Both the position numbers and the translations under genes were made by a program. Below, in pieces: positions 40,420 to 49,098 of a DNA stretch of 64,000 nt. A model generated the notes under the pieces. That model was not told the DNA's origin and did not search any database. It worked only from the letters and a program-made list of their open reading frames with translations. The DNA lies in the NCBI RefSeq assembly GCF_000337795.1, contig NZ_AOLP01000009.1, positions 1-64,000 of the forward strand, in the 5' to 3' direction. The DNA comes from Haloferax denitrificans ATCC 35960. GTDB taxonomy: Archaea; Halobacteriota; Halobacteria; Halobacteriales; Haloferacaceae. How positions within the stretch are numbered: position 1 is the first letter of the stretch; each line of letters opens with the position of its first letter.

Positions 40420-41751
40420 ATGAACGCGGGGGAGACGATTCCGGTGACGGTGCTCGGCGGGAGTCTCGGGGCGGGGAAGACGACGCTTCTCAACCACCTG
40501 TTGACGCACGCCGGCGACCGCGACATCGCCGTGCTCGTCAACGACATGGGCTCCGTGAACGTCGACGCCGAACTGGTCGCCGAGGAGTCCGACCTCGCGG
40601 TCGGAAACGGCGTGACCGAGCTCTCGAACGGCTGTATCTGCTGTGAGCTACAGGACGACCTCGAAACCGCGGTCGTCCGCCTCGCGCGAGAGCGGTCGTT
40701 CGACCATCTCGTCGTGGAGGCGTCGGGCGTCTCGGAGCCGGGTCCGGTCGCCCGGCTGTTCGTCACCTCGCGGGCGGCCGCCCGCTACGACGTGGCCGGT
40801 CTCGCCACCGTCGTCGACTCGCGGCTGTTCGCGGACACCTTCGGCGGCGGCGACCCCGACCGAACCGTCGCCGAGGAGGGTGACGGCTCGGTGCGCCCGC
40901 TGTCGGACCTCCTCGTCGAGCAGGTCGAGAGCGCCGACCTCGTCGTCCTCAACAAACGGGACCTCGTCTCCGACGCGGAACTCGCGGCGGTCCGCGACGC
41001 GGTCGAGGCGCTCCGGCCCGGCGCGACCGTGGTGGAGACGGCCCACGGCGACGTGGACGTGGACCTGCTCCTGTCGGACCTTCACGACCCCGACGCCCCC
41101 GTCGGCTGGCGGGCCGCGTTGGAGGACGGGACGGGCGACGGCGGGGGCGAAGACGACCACGCCGAGCACGCGGACGCAGACCGCGACGACCGCGATGACC
41201 ACGGGCACGGGCACAGCGACCACAGCGACCACGACCACGACCACGACGAAACACCCCACGCCGAGGCGACCTACGGCGTCACGTCGTTCGTCTACCGCCG
41301 CCGGGCACCGCTCGACCCCGACGGCGCGGCCGCGGTCCTCGGAGACCTCCCCGACTCGGTCGTCCGCGCCAAGGGCTCGCTGTGGGTCGCCGGGGCCGAG
41401 GACGTCCACTACACCTACAGTCAGGCCGGCCCGTCGGCGTACGTCGCCGCCGCCGGCCCGTGGGTCGCCTCCCGGCCCGAGTTCGAACAGGACACCTACC
41501 GCCGCAACCACCCCGAACTCGACTGGCACGACGACCACGGCGACCGGCGGACCGAACTGGTGTTCATCGGCCGCGGGATGGACGAAGCCGCGCTCGCGGC
41601 CGCGCTCGACGCCCACCTGCTCGACCCCGGCGCGTCCGCGGACGCCGGCGACTACCCGACCGAACCCGGCGCGGAAGTCGCGCTCGCGGAGCCGACCCGG
41701 GAGCGCGAGTCGGTCCCGACCGCGGGCGCGGCCTCGGAGAGCGGACGATGA
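40420..41751 (+). CDS. CobW/G3E GTPase with His-rich metal-binding region
   Basis: The 443-aa protein is a G3E P-loop GTPase. Walker A is GGSLGAGKTTLL (K20), the metal-binding CxCC motif is NGCICCELQ (C72, C74, C75), and the guanine specificity motif is LNKRDLV. A long His/Asp-rich stretch near residues 245-285 (DDHGHGHSDHSDHDHDHDE) is typical of zinc or nickel/cobalt chaperones. The C-terminal CobW domain is present. ZNG1-type members feed zinc into target enzymes. It shares a four-base overlap with the small membrane protein downstream. The exact metal is not readable. Confidence 0.9.
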   Translation: MNAGETIPVTVLGGSLGAGKTTLLNHLLTHAGDRDIAVLVNDMGSVNVDAELVAEESDLAVGNGVTELSNGCICCELQDDLETAVVRLARERSFDHLVVEASGVSEPGPVARLFVTSRAAARYDVAGLATVVDSRLFADTFGGGDPDRTVAEEGDGSVRPLSDLLVEQVESADLVVLNKRDLVSDAELAAVRDAVEALRPGATVVETAHGDVDVDLLLSDLHDPDAPVGWRAALEDGTGDGGGEDDHAEHADADRDDRDDHGHGHSDHSDHDHDHDETPHAEATYGVTSFVYRRRAPLDPDGAAAVLGDLPDSVVRAKGSLWVAGAEDVHYTYSQAGPSAYVAAAGPWVASRPEFEQDTYRRNHPELDWHDDHGDRRTELVFIGRGMDEAALAAALDAHLLDPGASADAGDYPTEPGAEVALAEPTRERESVPTAGAASESGR

Positions 41752-41999
41752 GCGGCGAGTCTGAGCGGGCCGGCGACGACGAGGGCCGCGGGAGCGATAC
41801 CGAGGAGCGCGAAGCGGAGATAGAGTGGGGCGAGGGCGACCCGCGGGTGCTTTTCGTCATGAACCTCGTCCTCTCGACGGCGTTCGCGGCGGTGGTCGTC
41901 TACGGCCTGTCGTACCTCGACCTCGCGGCCTTCTCGGTCGTCAACGTCGCGTCCGCGGCGCTCGTGCTCACGGCGGTCACGTACCTCGTGACGAACTGA
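41748..41999 (+). CDS. Small membrane protein coupled to the CobW gene
   Basis: The ATG at 41748 overlaps the CobW gene stop (ATGA), giving 83 aa. An acidic cytoplasmic N-terminus (EEREAEIEWGEGDP) is followed by two hydrophobic helices (VLFVMNLVLSTAFAAVVVYGL and FSVVNVASAALVLTAVTYLV). Translational coupling suggests it works with, or anchors, the metallochaperone; this is inference. No metal-binding residues are seen. Confidence 0.78.
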   Translation: MSGESERAGDDEGRGSDTEEREAEIEWGEGDPRVLFVMNLVLSTAFAAVVVYGLSYLDLAAFSVVNVASAALVLTAVTYLVTN

Positions 42000-42107
42000 A
42001 ACCGCCGGATGGGTCACCGACCCATTCTACGCGTGAACTACCCGCAGGCGACCGCTGGCGGCCGATAGCCGCATTTATGTCCTTCGGGAAACCGCCTTCT
42101 CAGTAAG

Positions 42108-42788
42108 ATGCCCATCGAAGACCGAGACGACGCGTACCTCATCACGCACGCGCTGGCGAAGGACACGCTCTCGCGCCTCCGAGACGTGGAGACGACGCAG
42201 GTCGCCTTCCGGAAAGGCCTCGTCAAACTCGGCCGCATCTGTGGCTACGAGATAATCGACGGCGCGATGGAGACCGAGTACGTCACCATCCAGACCCCGC
42301 TGGCCGAGACGACCGGCGAGCGCGTGAAGGGCCTCGACAACGTCGTCATCATCAACGTGCTCCGCGCCGCGACGCCGTTCGTGGAGGGACTGCTCAAGGC
42401 GTTCCCGCGGGCGAAGCAGGGCGTCATCTCCGCCGGCCGCGACGAGGAGGCGGGGATGGACGACGACGGCGGCTTCCCCATCACCATCGACTACGTGAAG
42501 CTCCCCGAAATCACGGAGAAAGACACGGTCATCGTGGCCGACCCGATGCTCGCGACCGGTTCGACGATGTGCTCGGTCCTCGACCACATCCTCGAGAACG
42601 CGGGCGTCGACCCCGAGAAGCTGTTCGTCCTCTCGGCGGTCTCCGCGCCCGACGGCCTGCTCCGCGTCGACAACGAGTTCCCCGAGGTCGACCTGCTGAC
42701 GGTCGCCATCGACGACTACCTCGACGACGACGGCTACATCGTCCCCGGACTGGGCGACGCCGGCGACCGCGCGTTCCGAACGACGTAA
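42108..42788 (+). CDS. upp: Uracil phosphoribosyltransferase
   Basis: The 226-aa protein salvages uracil to UMP with PRPP. Signatures are the PRPP-binding [14 protein letters not shown] and the uracil-site loop near SAVSAPDGL with the C-terminal [22 protein letters not shown]. The N-terminal region [27 protein letters not shown] is typical of Upp dimers. A TATA-like GCATTTATG near 42072-42079 lies about 32 bp upstream. A CTCGC tandem repeat follows its stop codon. Confidence 0.95.
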   Translation: MPIEDRDDAYLITHALAKDTLSRLRDVETTQVAFRKGLVKLGRICGYEIIDGAMETEYVTIQTPLAETTGERVKGLDNVVIINVLRAATPFVEGLLKAFPRAKQGVISAGRDEEAGMDDDGGFPITIDYVKLPEITEKDTVIVADPMLATGSTMCSVLDHILENAGVDPEKLFVLSAVSAPDGLLRVDNEFPEVDLLTVAIDDYLDDDGYIVPGLGDAGDRAFRTT

Positions 42789-42794
42789 CTCGGT

Positions 42795-42834
42795 CTCGCC
42801 TCACCTCGCCTCGCCTCGCCTCGCCTCGCCTCGC
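42795..42834. repeat. CTCGC 5-bp tandem repeat
   Basis: Eight units of CTCGC occur in tandem (one reads CTCAC), directly downstream of upp. Simple repeats of this type may slip in replication. No coding role is seen. Confidence 0.9.
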
Positions 42835-42885
42835 TTCGACGCGCGGGAGTCGCCGACGGCCGCCTCGGCCGCCGCCCCGGATTCG

Positions 42886-42903
42886 GGTAACGACTAAGTT
42901 ACC
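42886..42903. promoter_or_regulatory. Operator-like inverted repeat over the zinc-ribbon promoter
   Basis: GGTAAC-GACTAA-GTTACC (6-bp arms, 6-bp spacer) overlaps the TATA-like CTAAGTTA (42894-42901), which is 27 bp from the leader ORF ATG. A protein bound here would block transcription, so repression is a natural guess. Confidence 0.45.
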
Positions 42904-42922
42904 GCCCGCGCACCTCCGACGC

Positions 42923-42961
42923 ATGGACGAACCTCGCGCCGCCGGAGGGTGCCGACGATGA
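42923..42961 (+). CDS. 12-codon leader ORF overlapping the zinc-ribbon gene
   Basis: ATG at 42923 opens the peptide MDEPRAAGGCRR and its TGA (42959-42961) overlaps the start of the next gene (ATGA, 42958). The ATG is 27 bp from the TATA box, so this would be the true 5' end of a leaderless transcript. The ribosome-binding GGAGGG of the next gene lies inside it. It resembles the pdhA leader. Confidence 0.4.
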   Translation: MDEPRAAGGCRR

Positions 42962-43161
42962 GCGACCCGTGCGACGGCTGTGGGCGGGCGGTCGAAGACG
43001 CCCTCGCCCGCGCGGTCCAGTTGCAGGTCGACGGCTCGACCGTGGACGACCAGCGGCTCTGTCCGACCTGTTTCGCCGACTGGATAACCAAGTACGAAGA
43101 ACAGATGTCGCCCAAGCAGTCGTCGGGCGACTCGACGGACTCCGAGATAATCGTCGACTGA
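42958..43161 (+). CDS. Small zinc-ribbon protein
   Basis: The 67-aa protein has two CxxC pairs (CDGCGRA and LCPTCF) spaced about 30 residues apart, a zinc-ribbon layout. Between them is a basic-acidic linker (VEDALARAVQLQVDGSTVDDQ), then an acidic tail (SSGDSTDSEIIVD). Small zinc-ribbon proteins are widespread and poorly known in haloarchaea. It has a Shine-Dalgarno-like GGAGGG and an upstream leader ORF. Confidence 0.75.
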   Translation: MSDPCDGCGRAVEDALARAVQLQVDGSTVDDQRLCPTCFADWITKYEEQMSPKQSSGDSTDSEIIVD

Positions 43162-43625
43162 CGGCACCGATTCGGGGTCGCGTCCACGATGCCTGACGGC
43201 CGGGGGCCGCGAACCGCCGTCCGAACCCCCTCTCTTCGGGTCGAAAACAGGCTTCCGGCGGCCGGTCTTTCGTTCGAGTCGAACGTCCCGAACCGCACCC
43301 CCGTAGACTACTGTGAGAGGCTGTTACAAGGGGTGCGGCGGGGTCGACACCCGACTCGCCGAACCCCTTCGTTTCGGGTCGAAGCCCCCGAGAACGGGGC
43401 GAATTCAAGGCGAGCGCGGAGAGACCGTCGCGTCGAGACCCGACCGAATCGAACCGACAGCCCGAGACTTCGGTTCCCTTTCGACCGACCAGTTCAGGGA
43501 TGCACCCCGTTATCGAATTACTATTCAAAAATCGGTAATCATCTGGCAGTATCGACGGGAAATACGGGATATGCTGGCCGTTGACATGAACAGCCATAAG
43601 TACGTCTCGTGTCGAATGGGACTGT
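43162..43625. other. Gene-free region with inverted repeats before the TRAP operon
   Basis: This 464-bp stretch has no credible ORF. It holds a 15-bp near-perfect palindrome CGTTCGA-G-TCGAACG (43271-43285), a 9-bp inverted repeat CCGCACCCC / GGGGTGCGG (43293-43301 and 43330-43338) that could fold as a hairpin with a 28-nt loop, two copies of TTCGGGTCGAA (near 43234 and 43376), and an AT-rich end with the TRAP operon promoter (CATAAG, 43594-43599). The hairpin region could be a structured RNA or terminator. Confidence 0.45.
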
Positions 43626-44657
43626 ATGACTCGGAAGCTTGACCGCCGACAGTTTATCGCCGCGACAGGTGCCGTTGGCCTCGCCGGCCTCGCCGGCTGT
43701 TCCGGCGGCGGCGGCGAAGAGACGACGACGACGACCGAATCCGGTGGCGAGGAGACGACCACCGCCGCCGAGGAGACGACCACGGAATCCGGCGGTAACG
43801 GTGGCACGGAGACCCGACTCTCGTGGCACGCCGGCGGGACGGGCGGCACGTACTACCCCCTCTCGAACGAGTTCAAGTCGGTCGTCGAGGCGCAGACCGA
43901 CTTCACGCTTCAGGTGCAGTCCACCGGCGCGTCCGTCGAGAACGTCGGGAGCCTCGCCCGCGGCGACGCGGACTTCGCGCTGATTCAGAACGACGTGGCC
44001 TACTTCGCCCGCAACGGCGAGGGCATCGAGGCGTTCCAGGGCAACGCCGTCGAGAACCTCCGCGGCGTCGCCACGCTCTACCCCGAGACGATTCACCTCG
44101 TCACGCTCGCCGACACGGGCATCGAGACGCCGTCGGACCTCTCCGGCGCGACCATCAACACCGGTGACCTCGGCTCCGGGACGCAGGTCAACGCCAACCA
44201 GATTCTGGAGGCGCTCGGCGTCTCCGACTACAGCGAGCAGAACACCGGCTTCTCGCAGGCCTCCGACCAGCTGAAGAACGGCGACATCGACGCCGCGTTC
44301 GTCGTCGGCGGCTGGCCGGTCGGCGCTATCGAGGAGCTCGCCGCGACCGAGGACGTCCGCATCGTCCCCATCGAGGGCGACAACCGGCAGGCCGTCAAGG
44401 ACGCCGCGCCGTTCTACGCCGACGACGAGGTCCCGTCGGGCACCTACGGTCTGGAGAACCCCGCCCCGACCGTCTCGGTCAAGGCCATGATTGCGACGAA
44501 CGCCGAACAGCCCGAATCGACCGTCGAAGCGGTCACGAGCGCCATCTTCGAGAACGTCGACGACCTCACCATCAAGACGGACTTCATCTCCAAGGAGAGC
44601 GCGCAAGAGGGCATGTCCATCGAGCTTCACCCCGGCGCGCAGGCCTACTTCGGCTAA
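43626..44657 (+). CDS. TAXI-family TRAP transporter solute-binding lipoprotein
   Basis: The 343-aa protein has a Tat signal (RRQFIAATGAVGLAGLAGC), so it is folded before export and lipid-anchored at the Cys. A Thr/Glu-rich linker (EETTTTTESGGEET) follows. The mature part is the TAXI/NMT1-like domain: WHAGGTGGTYYPLSNEFKSVV, ASVENVGSLARGDADFALIQNDVAYFAR and LSGATINTGDLGSGTQ. The ligand is unknown; family members bind glutamate, 2-oxoacids and other anions. The ATG is 28 bp from a TATA-like CATAAG, so the mRNA is leaderless. It heads the TAXI-DUF1850-TRAP operon. Confidence 0.93.
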   Translation: MTRKLDRRQFIAATGAVGLAGLAGCSGGGGEETTTTTESGGEETTTAAEETTTESGGNGGTETRLSWHAGGTGGTYYPLSNEFKSVVEAQTDFTLQVQSTGASVENVGSLARGDADFALIQNDVAYFARNGEGIEAFQGNAVENLRGVATLYPETIHLVTLADTGIETPSDLSGATINTGDLGSGTQVNANQILEALGVSDYSEQNTGFSQASDQLKNGDIDAAFVVGGWPVGAIEELAATEDVRIVPIEGDNRQAVKDAAPFYADDEVPSGTYGLENPAPTVSVKAMIATNAEQPESTVEAVTSAIFENVDDLTIKTDFISKESAQEGMSIELHPGAQAYFG

Positions 44658-44708
44658 GCCCGGGCGCTTCGCTCCACTTTCGAACAGCGGATTCCTACCC
44701 ACCTTTCG

Positions 44709-45194
44709 ATGCTTAATTCGACTCCCACACGTCTCCTCGTCGTAGTCGCGGTGCTGGCGGTCGCCGTCGGCGGGAGCGCCGCCGTCCCGGCCGGACAGGC
44801 GCTCGTCGTCGAAGACGCCGAGACCGGCGAGCGACTACAGACGATTCCGGTCGAAGAGAACACGACCGTCGCGCTCGAATACACCCACAGCGTCGAGAAG
44901 ACGCGCGTCCTCGACGCCTACGCTGTGCAGGACGGCGAGCTCGTCATGACCAGAATGGAGTTCAAGTCCTACGGCGCGGGCCTCCCCGCTCGGGCGAACG
45001 TGACGACCGAAAACGGCTCGTTCGTCTTCGACCCCGAGGGGAGCTACGAGGACCTGTACGTCAAACCCGGCCGCATCGCCGGCCACAAGCTACACGTCGG
45101 TGAGCAGACCTACGACCTCGTGGCGCTGTCCGACGCGCGCTCGGTCCGCCTGTACGTCACGCACCGCACCGTCCTCGACGCCGCCCTCCACTGA
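44709..45194 (+). CDS. DUF1850 protein of the TRAP operon
   Basis: The 161-aa protein has an N-terminal hydrophobic helix (LLVVVAVLAVAVGGSAAVPA), then a beta-rich domain with ALEYTHSVEKTRVLDAYAVQDGELVMTRMEFKSYGAGLPA, the DUF1850 hallmark. DUF1850 proteins occur nearly always between TAXI binding proteins and fused TRAP permeases and are probably an accessory subunit outside the membrane. The next gene starts 6 bp after it, so they are co-transcribed. Confidence 0.85.
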   Translation: MLNSTPTRLLVVVAVLAVAVGGSAAVPAGQALVVEDAETGERLQTIPVEENTTVALEYTHSVEKTRVLDAYAVQDGELVMTRMEFKSYGAGLPARANVTTENGSFVFDPEGSYEDLYVKPGRIAGHKLHVGEQTYDLVALSDARSVRLYVTHRTVLDAALH

Positions 45195-45200
45195 CCAACG

Positions 45201-48080
45201 ATGAACCGAACACACGACGAGGGTCGACCCGACGACCCCGACGACGAAGACGCCTCCCGGTCCGCACCGGAGTCCGACGCGGCACCGGCCGACCCGCCGG
45301 TTCGAACCGACGGCGGCGAGCCGCCCGCGGACGACGACCGCGAGGCCGCGAGTACCGACGAAGAACTATCCGAAGAAGAGGCACAGGAGATGCTGGAGGG
45401 CATCGACCGGAAGCGGACGCTCTCGGGCTGGGCGGCGATTCTCACGTCGTTCGTGGCCATCGCGTTTTCCGTCTTCCAGTCGTGGCTGGCCGCCCGCGGC
45501 TTCGAGTTCGCCGCGACGCTCCCGCTCGTCGGCGAGGTGTCGCTCGGCGCGCTCCAACTCCTGCAGGTGAACTCGATTCACGTCGCCTTCGCGCTCGTGT
45601 TGGCGTTCGTCCTCTTCCCGCCGACGACCGGCCACGGCAGGTTCGCCACGGCGCTCGGTCGCGTGGTCCCGAGCCTCGCGTCGAGCCTCGGTGAGGACCA
45701 CCCGGTCACCCGCGTTGCCGCGGGGGTCCGCCGGTACGTCCGGTGGCTCGCGGTTGACCCGGACCGCGAGCGCGTGACGCCGCTCGACGCGTTCTGCATC
45801 GTGCTCGCCGTCGCCACGGCGGCCTACATGGTGTTCGAGTGGGGCGAGATTCAGCAACTCCGCGTGTTCGGTCTCGAAGCCGGTCGGACGGTCGCCGAGT
45901 ACCTCGGCGCACCGTTCGTCTGGTTGGGCGACGCGCTCGGCCCGCTCGGCTTCCTCGCCGACGCGGTCGTCGCGGTCATCGGCGTGCTCCCCTTCGCGGA
46001 CGTGTCCTACCCGTTCTTCCTCGGCGCGGTCGGCGTCCTCCTCGTCCTGGAGGCGACCCGTCGCTCCCTCGGGTTCTACCTGATGGTCATCGTCGCCTCG
46101 TTCATCGTCTACGCGAAGTTCGGCTACCTCATCTCGCCGTCGACGCCGCTGGTCGGCGTCCTCTCTATCCCCGAGGGGTCGTGGGCGAACATCATCCAGA
46201 ACCTCTGGTACAACACCGAAAACGGCGTCTTCGGCATCCCGGTGACCGTCTCCGTGCAGTTCATCTACATCTTCATCCTGTTCGGGGCGTTCCTGGAGAT
46301 GTCCGGGGCCGGCCAGTGGTTCATCGACCTCGCGTACGCCGCGACCGGGACCCGAAAGGGCGGCCCGGCGAAGGCCTCTATCCTCGCGTCCGGCTTCATG
46401 GGGACCATCTCCGGCTCCTCCATCGCCAACACGGTGACGACCGGCGCGTTCACCATCCCGCTGATGAAGCGGTCGGGCTACCGCTCCGAGTTCGCCGGGG
46501 CCGTCGAGGCCTCCGCCTCCTCCGGCGGTCAGATTCTCCCGCCGGTGATGGGCGCGGCGGCGTTCCTCATGATAGAGTTCATCGGCGTCCCCTTCTCCGA
46601 CATCATCATCGCGGCGGCCATCCCCGCCGTGGTGTTCTTCTTCGGCGTGTGGGTGATGGTCCACCTCGAAGCGACCCGGGCGGGCATCGGCGGCCTCGAC
46701 CGCTCCGAGGTCGTCGACCTCGGCAAGCACCTCACCCGCGGGTGGTTCTACCTCATCCCGCTCGTGTTGCTCATGTACTACCTGCTCGTCGAGCGCCTGA
46801 CGGTCGCGCGCTCGGCGTGGTTCACGCTCATCGCCATCATGGCGCTTCTGTCCGTCGTCGCGGCGTACAGCGAACGGACCCGCGTCCCCCTCTTGGGCGC
46901 TATCGCGGCGGCGTTCGTCGCGCAACTCGGCTCGTACGTCACCACCGGCGTCGGCGTCGTCGACGCGGTCACGGGCGGGAGCGGCGAACCGCTCGGCGCG
47001 ACCGCCGCGCTGTTCGCCGCCGCGGGCGACCTCGGCATCATCGCCATCTTCGTCAGCCTCGTCGTGATGCTCGTCCGGCCGGCGCTCGACTCGCCGCTGT
47101 TAGAGTTCGACGAGGCGGTCGACGAGGCGGCCGACAACGTCGCCAGCGCGGTCTCGCGGCCGTCGCTGTCGGACCTGAACGTGTTCCGCTACGTGACGTT
47201 CATCGGGAAGTCGATGGACTCCGGCGCGCGCACCTCGACCGAGGTCGTCGTCGCCGTCGCCGCCGCGGGCATCATCCCCGGCGTCGTCAGCGCGACCGGC
47301 CTCGGCCCGAACCTGACCGCGCTCATCAAGGCGGTCGCCGGCGGCTCTATCGTCCTCTTGCTCCTGTTCACGGCTATCGCGTCTATCATCCTCGGGATGG
47401 GGATGCCGACGACGGTGACGTACATCATCCTCGTCTCACTGCTCGGCCCCGCCATCGCGCAGTCCTCCGACATCCCACTGCTCGCGGCCCACCTGTTCAT
47501 CCTCTACTTCGGGGTGATAGCGGACATCACACCGCCGGTGGCGGTCGCGGCGTACGCCGCCTCCGGCATCGCCCGTTCCAATCCGTTCCGGACCGGGACG
47601 AAGGCGTTCTCGCTGTCGCTCAACAAGGCAATCGTGCCGTTCGCGTTCGCCCTGACGCCGGGCATCCTGCTCCTCCGCGGACGGGGCGAGGCCGCGGCGG
47701 TCATCACGTTCGCCGACGTGGCCGACATCGGCTACTTCATCCCCGAGGTGGTCATCCCGGTCGCGGGCGTCTTCGTCGGCGTCATCGGACTCGGCGCGAC
47801 CGTCATCGGCTACCTCTACAGCCGCGTGTCGCGGACCGAACGCGCCCTGTTCGCCCTCTCGGCGTTCCTCCTCATGGCCCCGATGTTGCTTTTGAACGCC
47901 GCGTTCGACTTCGGGGGCTTCCTCGGCCTCGTCGGGGAGGTTCCCAACACGGTTCCCGTCGACCTCGCCATGCGCGCGGTCGGCGGGGCGCTGTTCGGCG
48001 CGCTGGCCGTGAAGAACCGCCGCGAATCGGGCGAGCGGGCCGCGCCGACCCCCGCGGAACAGGTAGAGCCGACCGACTGA
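45201..48080 (+). CDS. TRAP transporter fused permease (DctQM-like)
   Basis: The 959-aa membrane protein has an acidic N-terminal tail of about 70 residues, then about 16-18 hydrophobic segments. It fuses the small (4TM) and large (12TM) TRAP permease subunits. Large-subunit markers are KGGPAKASILASGFMGTISGSSIANTVTTGAFTIPLMKRSGY, EASASSGGQILPPVMGAAAFLM, and IILGMGMPTTVTYIILVSLLGPAI. Transport would be driven by the sodium or proton gradient with the TAXI protein delivering substrate. It is the last gene of the operon. Confidence 0.94.
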   Translation: MNRTHDEGRPDDPDDEDASRSAPESDAAPADPPVRTDGGEPPADDDREAASTDEELSEEEAQEMLEGIDRKRTLSGWAAILTSFVAIAFSVFQSWLAARGFEFAATLPLVGEVSLGALQLLQVNSIHVAFALVLAFVLFPPTTGHGRFATALGRVVPSLASSLGEDHPVTRVAAGVRRYVRWLAVDPDRERVTPLDAFCIVLAVATAAYMVFEWGEIQQLRVFGLEAGRTVAEYLGAPFVWLGDALGPLGFLADAVVAVIGVLPFADVSYPFFLGAVGVLLVLEATRRSLGFYLMVIVASFIVYAKFGYLISPSTPLVGVLSIPEGSWANIIQNLWYNTENGVFGIPVTVSVQFIYIFILFGAFLEMSGAGQWFIDLAYAATGTRKGGPAKASILASGFMGTISGSSIANTVTTGAFTIPLMKRSGYRSEFAGAVEASASSGGQILPPVMGAAAFLMIEFIGVPFSDIIIAAAIPAVVFFFGVWVMVHLEATRAGIGGLDRSEVVDLGKHLTRGWFYLIPLVLLMYYLLVERLTVARSAWFTLIAIMALLSVVAAYSERTRVPLLGAIAAAFVAQLGSYVTTGVGVVDAVTGGSGEPLGATAALFAAAGDLGIIAIFVSLVVMLVRPALDSPLLEFDEAVDEAADNVASAVSRPSLSDLNVFRYVTFIGKSMDSGARTSTEVVVAVAAAGIIPGVVSATGLGPNLTALIKAVAGGSIVLLLLFTAIASIILGMGMPTTVTYIILVSLLGPAIAQSSDIPLLAAHLFILYFGVIADITPPVAVAAYAASGIARSNPFRTGTKAFSLSLNKAIVPFAFALTPGILLLRGRGEAAAVITFADVADIGYFIPEVVIPVAGVFVGVIGLGATVIGYLYSRVSRTERALFALSAFLLMAPMLLLNAAFDFGGFLGLVGEVPNTVPVDLAMRAVGGALFGALAVKNRRESGERAAPTPAEQVEPTD

Positions 48081-48131
48081 CTGCCGACTGACCACCGACT
48101 GACCGTCGAAAAACGGAACGTCGCGGCCGCG

Positions 48132-48764
48132 CTACTCGATGTCCGCGCGGCCGCTGGTCGCGCTCCGAATGCGGTCGCGGAGGTCCGGGCCGTCCTCGAC
48201 GGGGACGCGGACCTCGAAAGACACCTCGGCCTCGTAGGCGGCGTCGAACTCGACGCCCGCGCTTTCTAACAGCCCGCGGACGCTCCCCGAGTCGTCGTAC
48301 TCGACGGTCGCGGTGAACCGCTCGTGGGGTATCTCCTCGACGACGCCCGCCGCGTCGAGCGCCTCCTTGACGGCCCGGGAGTACGCGCGGGCGAGGCCGC
48401 CGACGCCGAGATTGGTGCCGCCGTAGTAGCGCGTCACGACGGCGGCGACGTTGCGCACGTCCTGCTGAACGAGGACGTTGAGCGCCGGTTTCCCCGACGA
48501 GCCGCTCGGCTCGCCGTCGTCGCTCTGGTACTCGCGGAGCATGACGCTCCCCCCGCCGGGGACCGACGACGAGGCCGACCCCGCGGGCACCCGGTAGGCG
48601 GGGACGTTGTGGGTGGCGTCGGGGTGGCGCTCCTCGATTTCGGCGACGAACGCCTCCGCCTCCTCGACCGTCTCCGCGGGGGAGACGTAGCCGATGAACT
48701 CCGAGCCGTTGACCTCGAAGCGGGCGTCGGCCCGGCCGGCGACGGTTCGATAGGCGTCGGTCAT
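48132..48764 (-). CDS. IMPACT/YigZ family protein
   Basis: The 210-aa protein matches the YigZ/IMPACT family: N-terminal domain with GSEFIGYVSPAETVEEAEAFVAEI, the conserved YQSDDGEPSGSSGKPALNVLVQQDVRNVAAVVTRYYGGTNLGVGGLARAYSRAV and a C-terminal DUF1949 ferredoxin-like domain. Functions proposed include proline-peptide handling and translation regulation; none is fixed for archaea. It converges on the TRAP operon. Confidence 0.9.
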   Translation of the reverse strand: MTDAYRTVAGRADARFEVNGSEFIGYVSPAETVEEAEAFVAEIEERHPDATHNVPAYRVPAGSASSSVPGGGSVMLREYQSDDGEPSGSSGKPALNVLVQQDVRNVAAVVTRYYGGTNLGVGGLARAYSRAVKEALDAAGVVEEIPHERFTATVEYDDSGSVRGLLESAGVEFDAAYEAEVSFEVRVPVEDGPDLRDRIRSATSGRADIE

Positions 48765-48905
48765 GCTCCCGAGTTGGCGGCGCGGCGTGGAAAAGCGTTC
48801 GCACCGTGTCGGCGGCGCGCCGACGAGGGGAACAGGCGGTATGGAGTCGCCGGGGGGCGGCGGCGGACGGCGAAGGGGCGGGGACGCAGACCGAACGGCG
48901 ACGCG

Positions 48906-49022
48906 CTACTGACCGCAGGCGTCCGCGTACGAGGTACACCCGTTTTGGATGCAGACGCCGCAGAGGTGGCGCGTCTCGGAAATCGGCTCACCACAGCACA
49001 TGCAACTGCGCATGGAACCCAT
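48906..49022 (-). CDS. 38-aa double-CxxC zinc-finger micro-protein
   Basis: The ORF from the ATG at 49022 (or 49013) encodes a tiny cysteine-rich protein. Two CxxC-type pairs are present, CMCCGEP and LCGVCIQNGC, enough for one zinc site. Haloferax is known to have many one-domain zinc-finger micro-proteins of this type, some affecting biofilm and swarming. A TATA-like AATAAG about 33 bp upstream suggests a leader of a few bases. It lies between the IMPACT gene and an ACT-domain gene, on the same strand. Confidence 0.65.
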   Translation of the reverse strand: MGSMRSCMCCGEPISETRHLCGVCIQNGCTSYADACGQ

Positions 49023-49098
49023 ACGAACACCTACCGCGGGAGGTGACAAGAATCTTATTGCCCCGTTGACAGAATATTCGCGGAGCCGACGGGCCGGC

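Noticed and set aside
43430-43470. GGTTCGATTC on the minus strand resembling a tRNA T-arm
   Set aside because: The flanking five-base stem does not pair and no acceptor or anticodon arm surrounds it.
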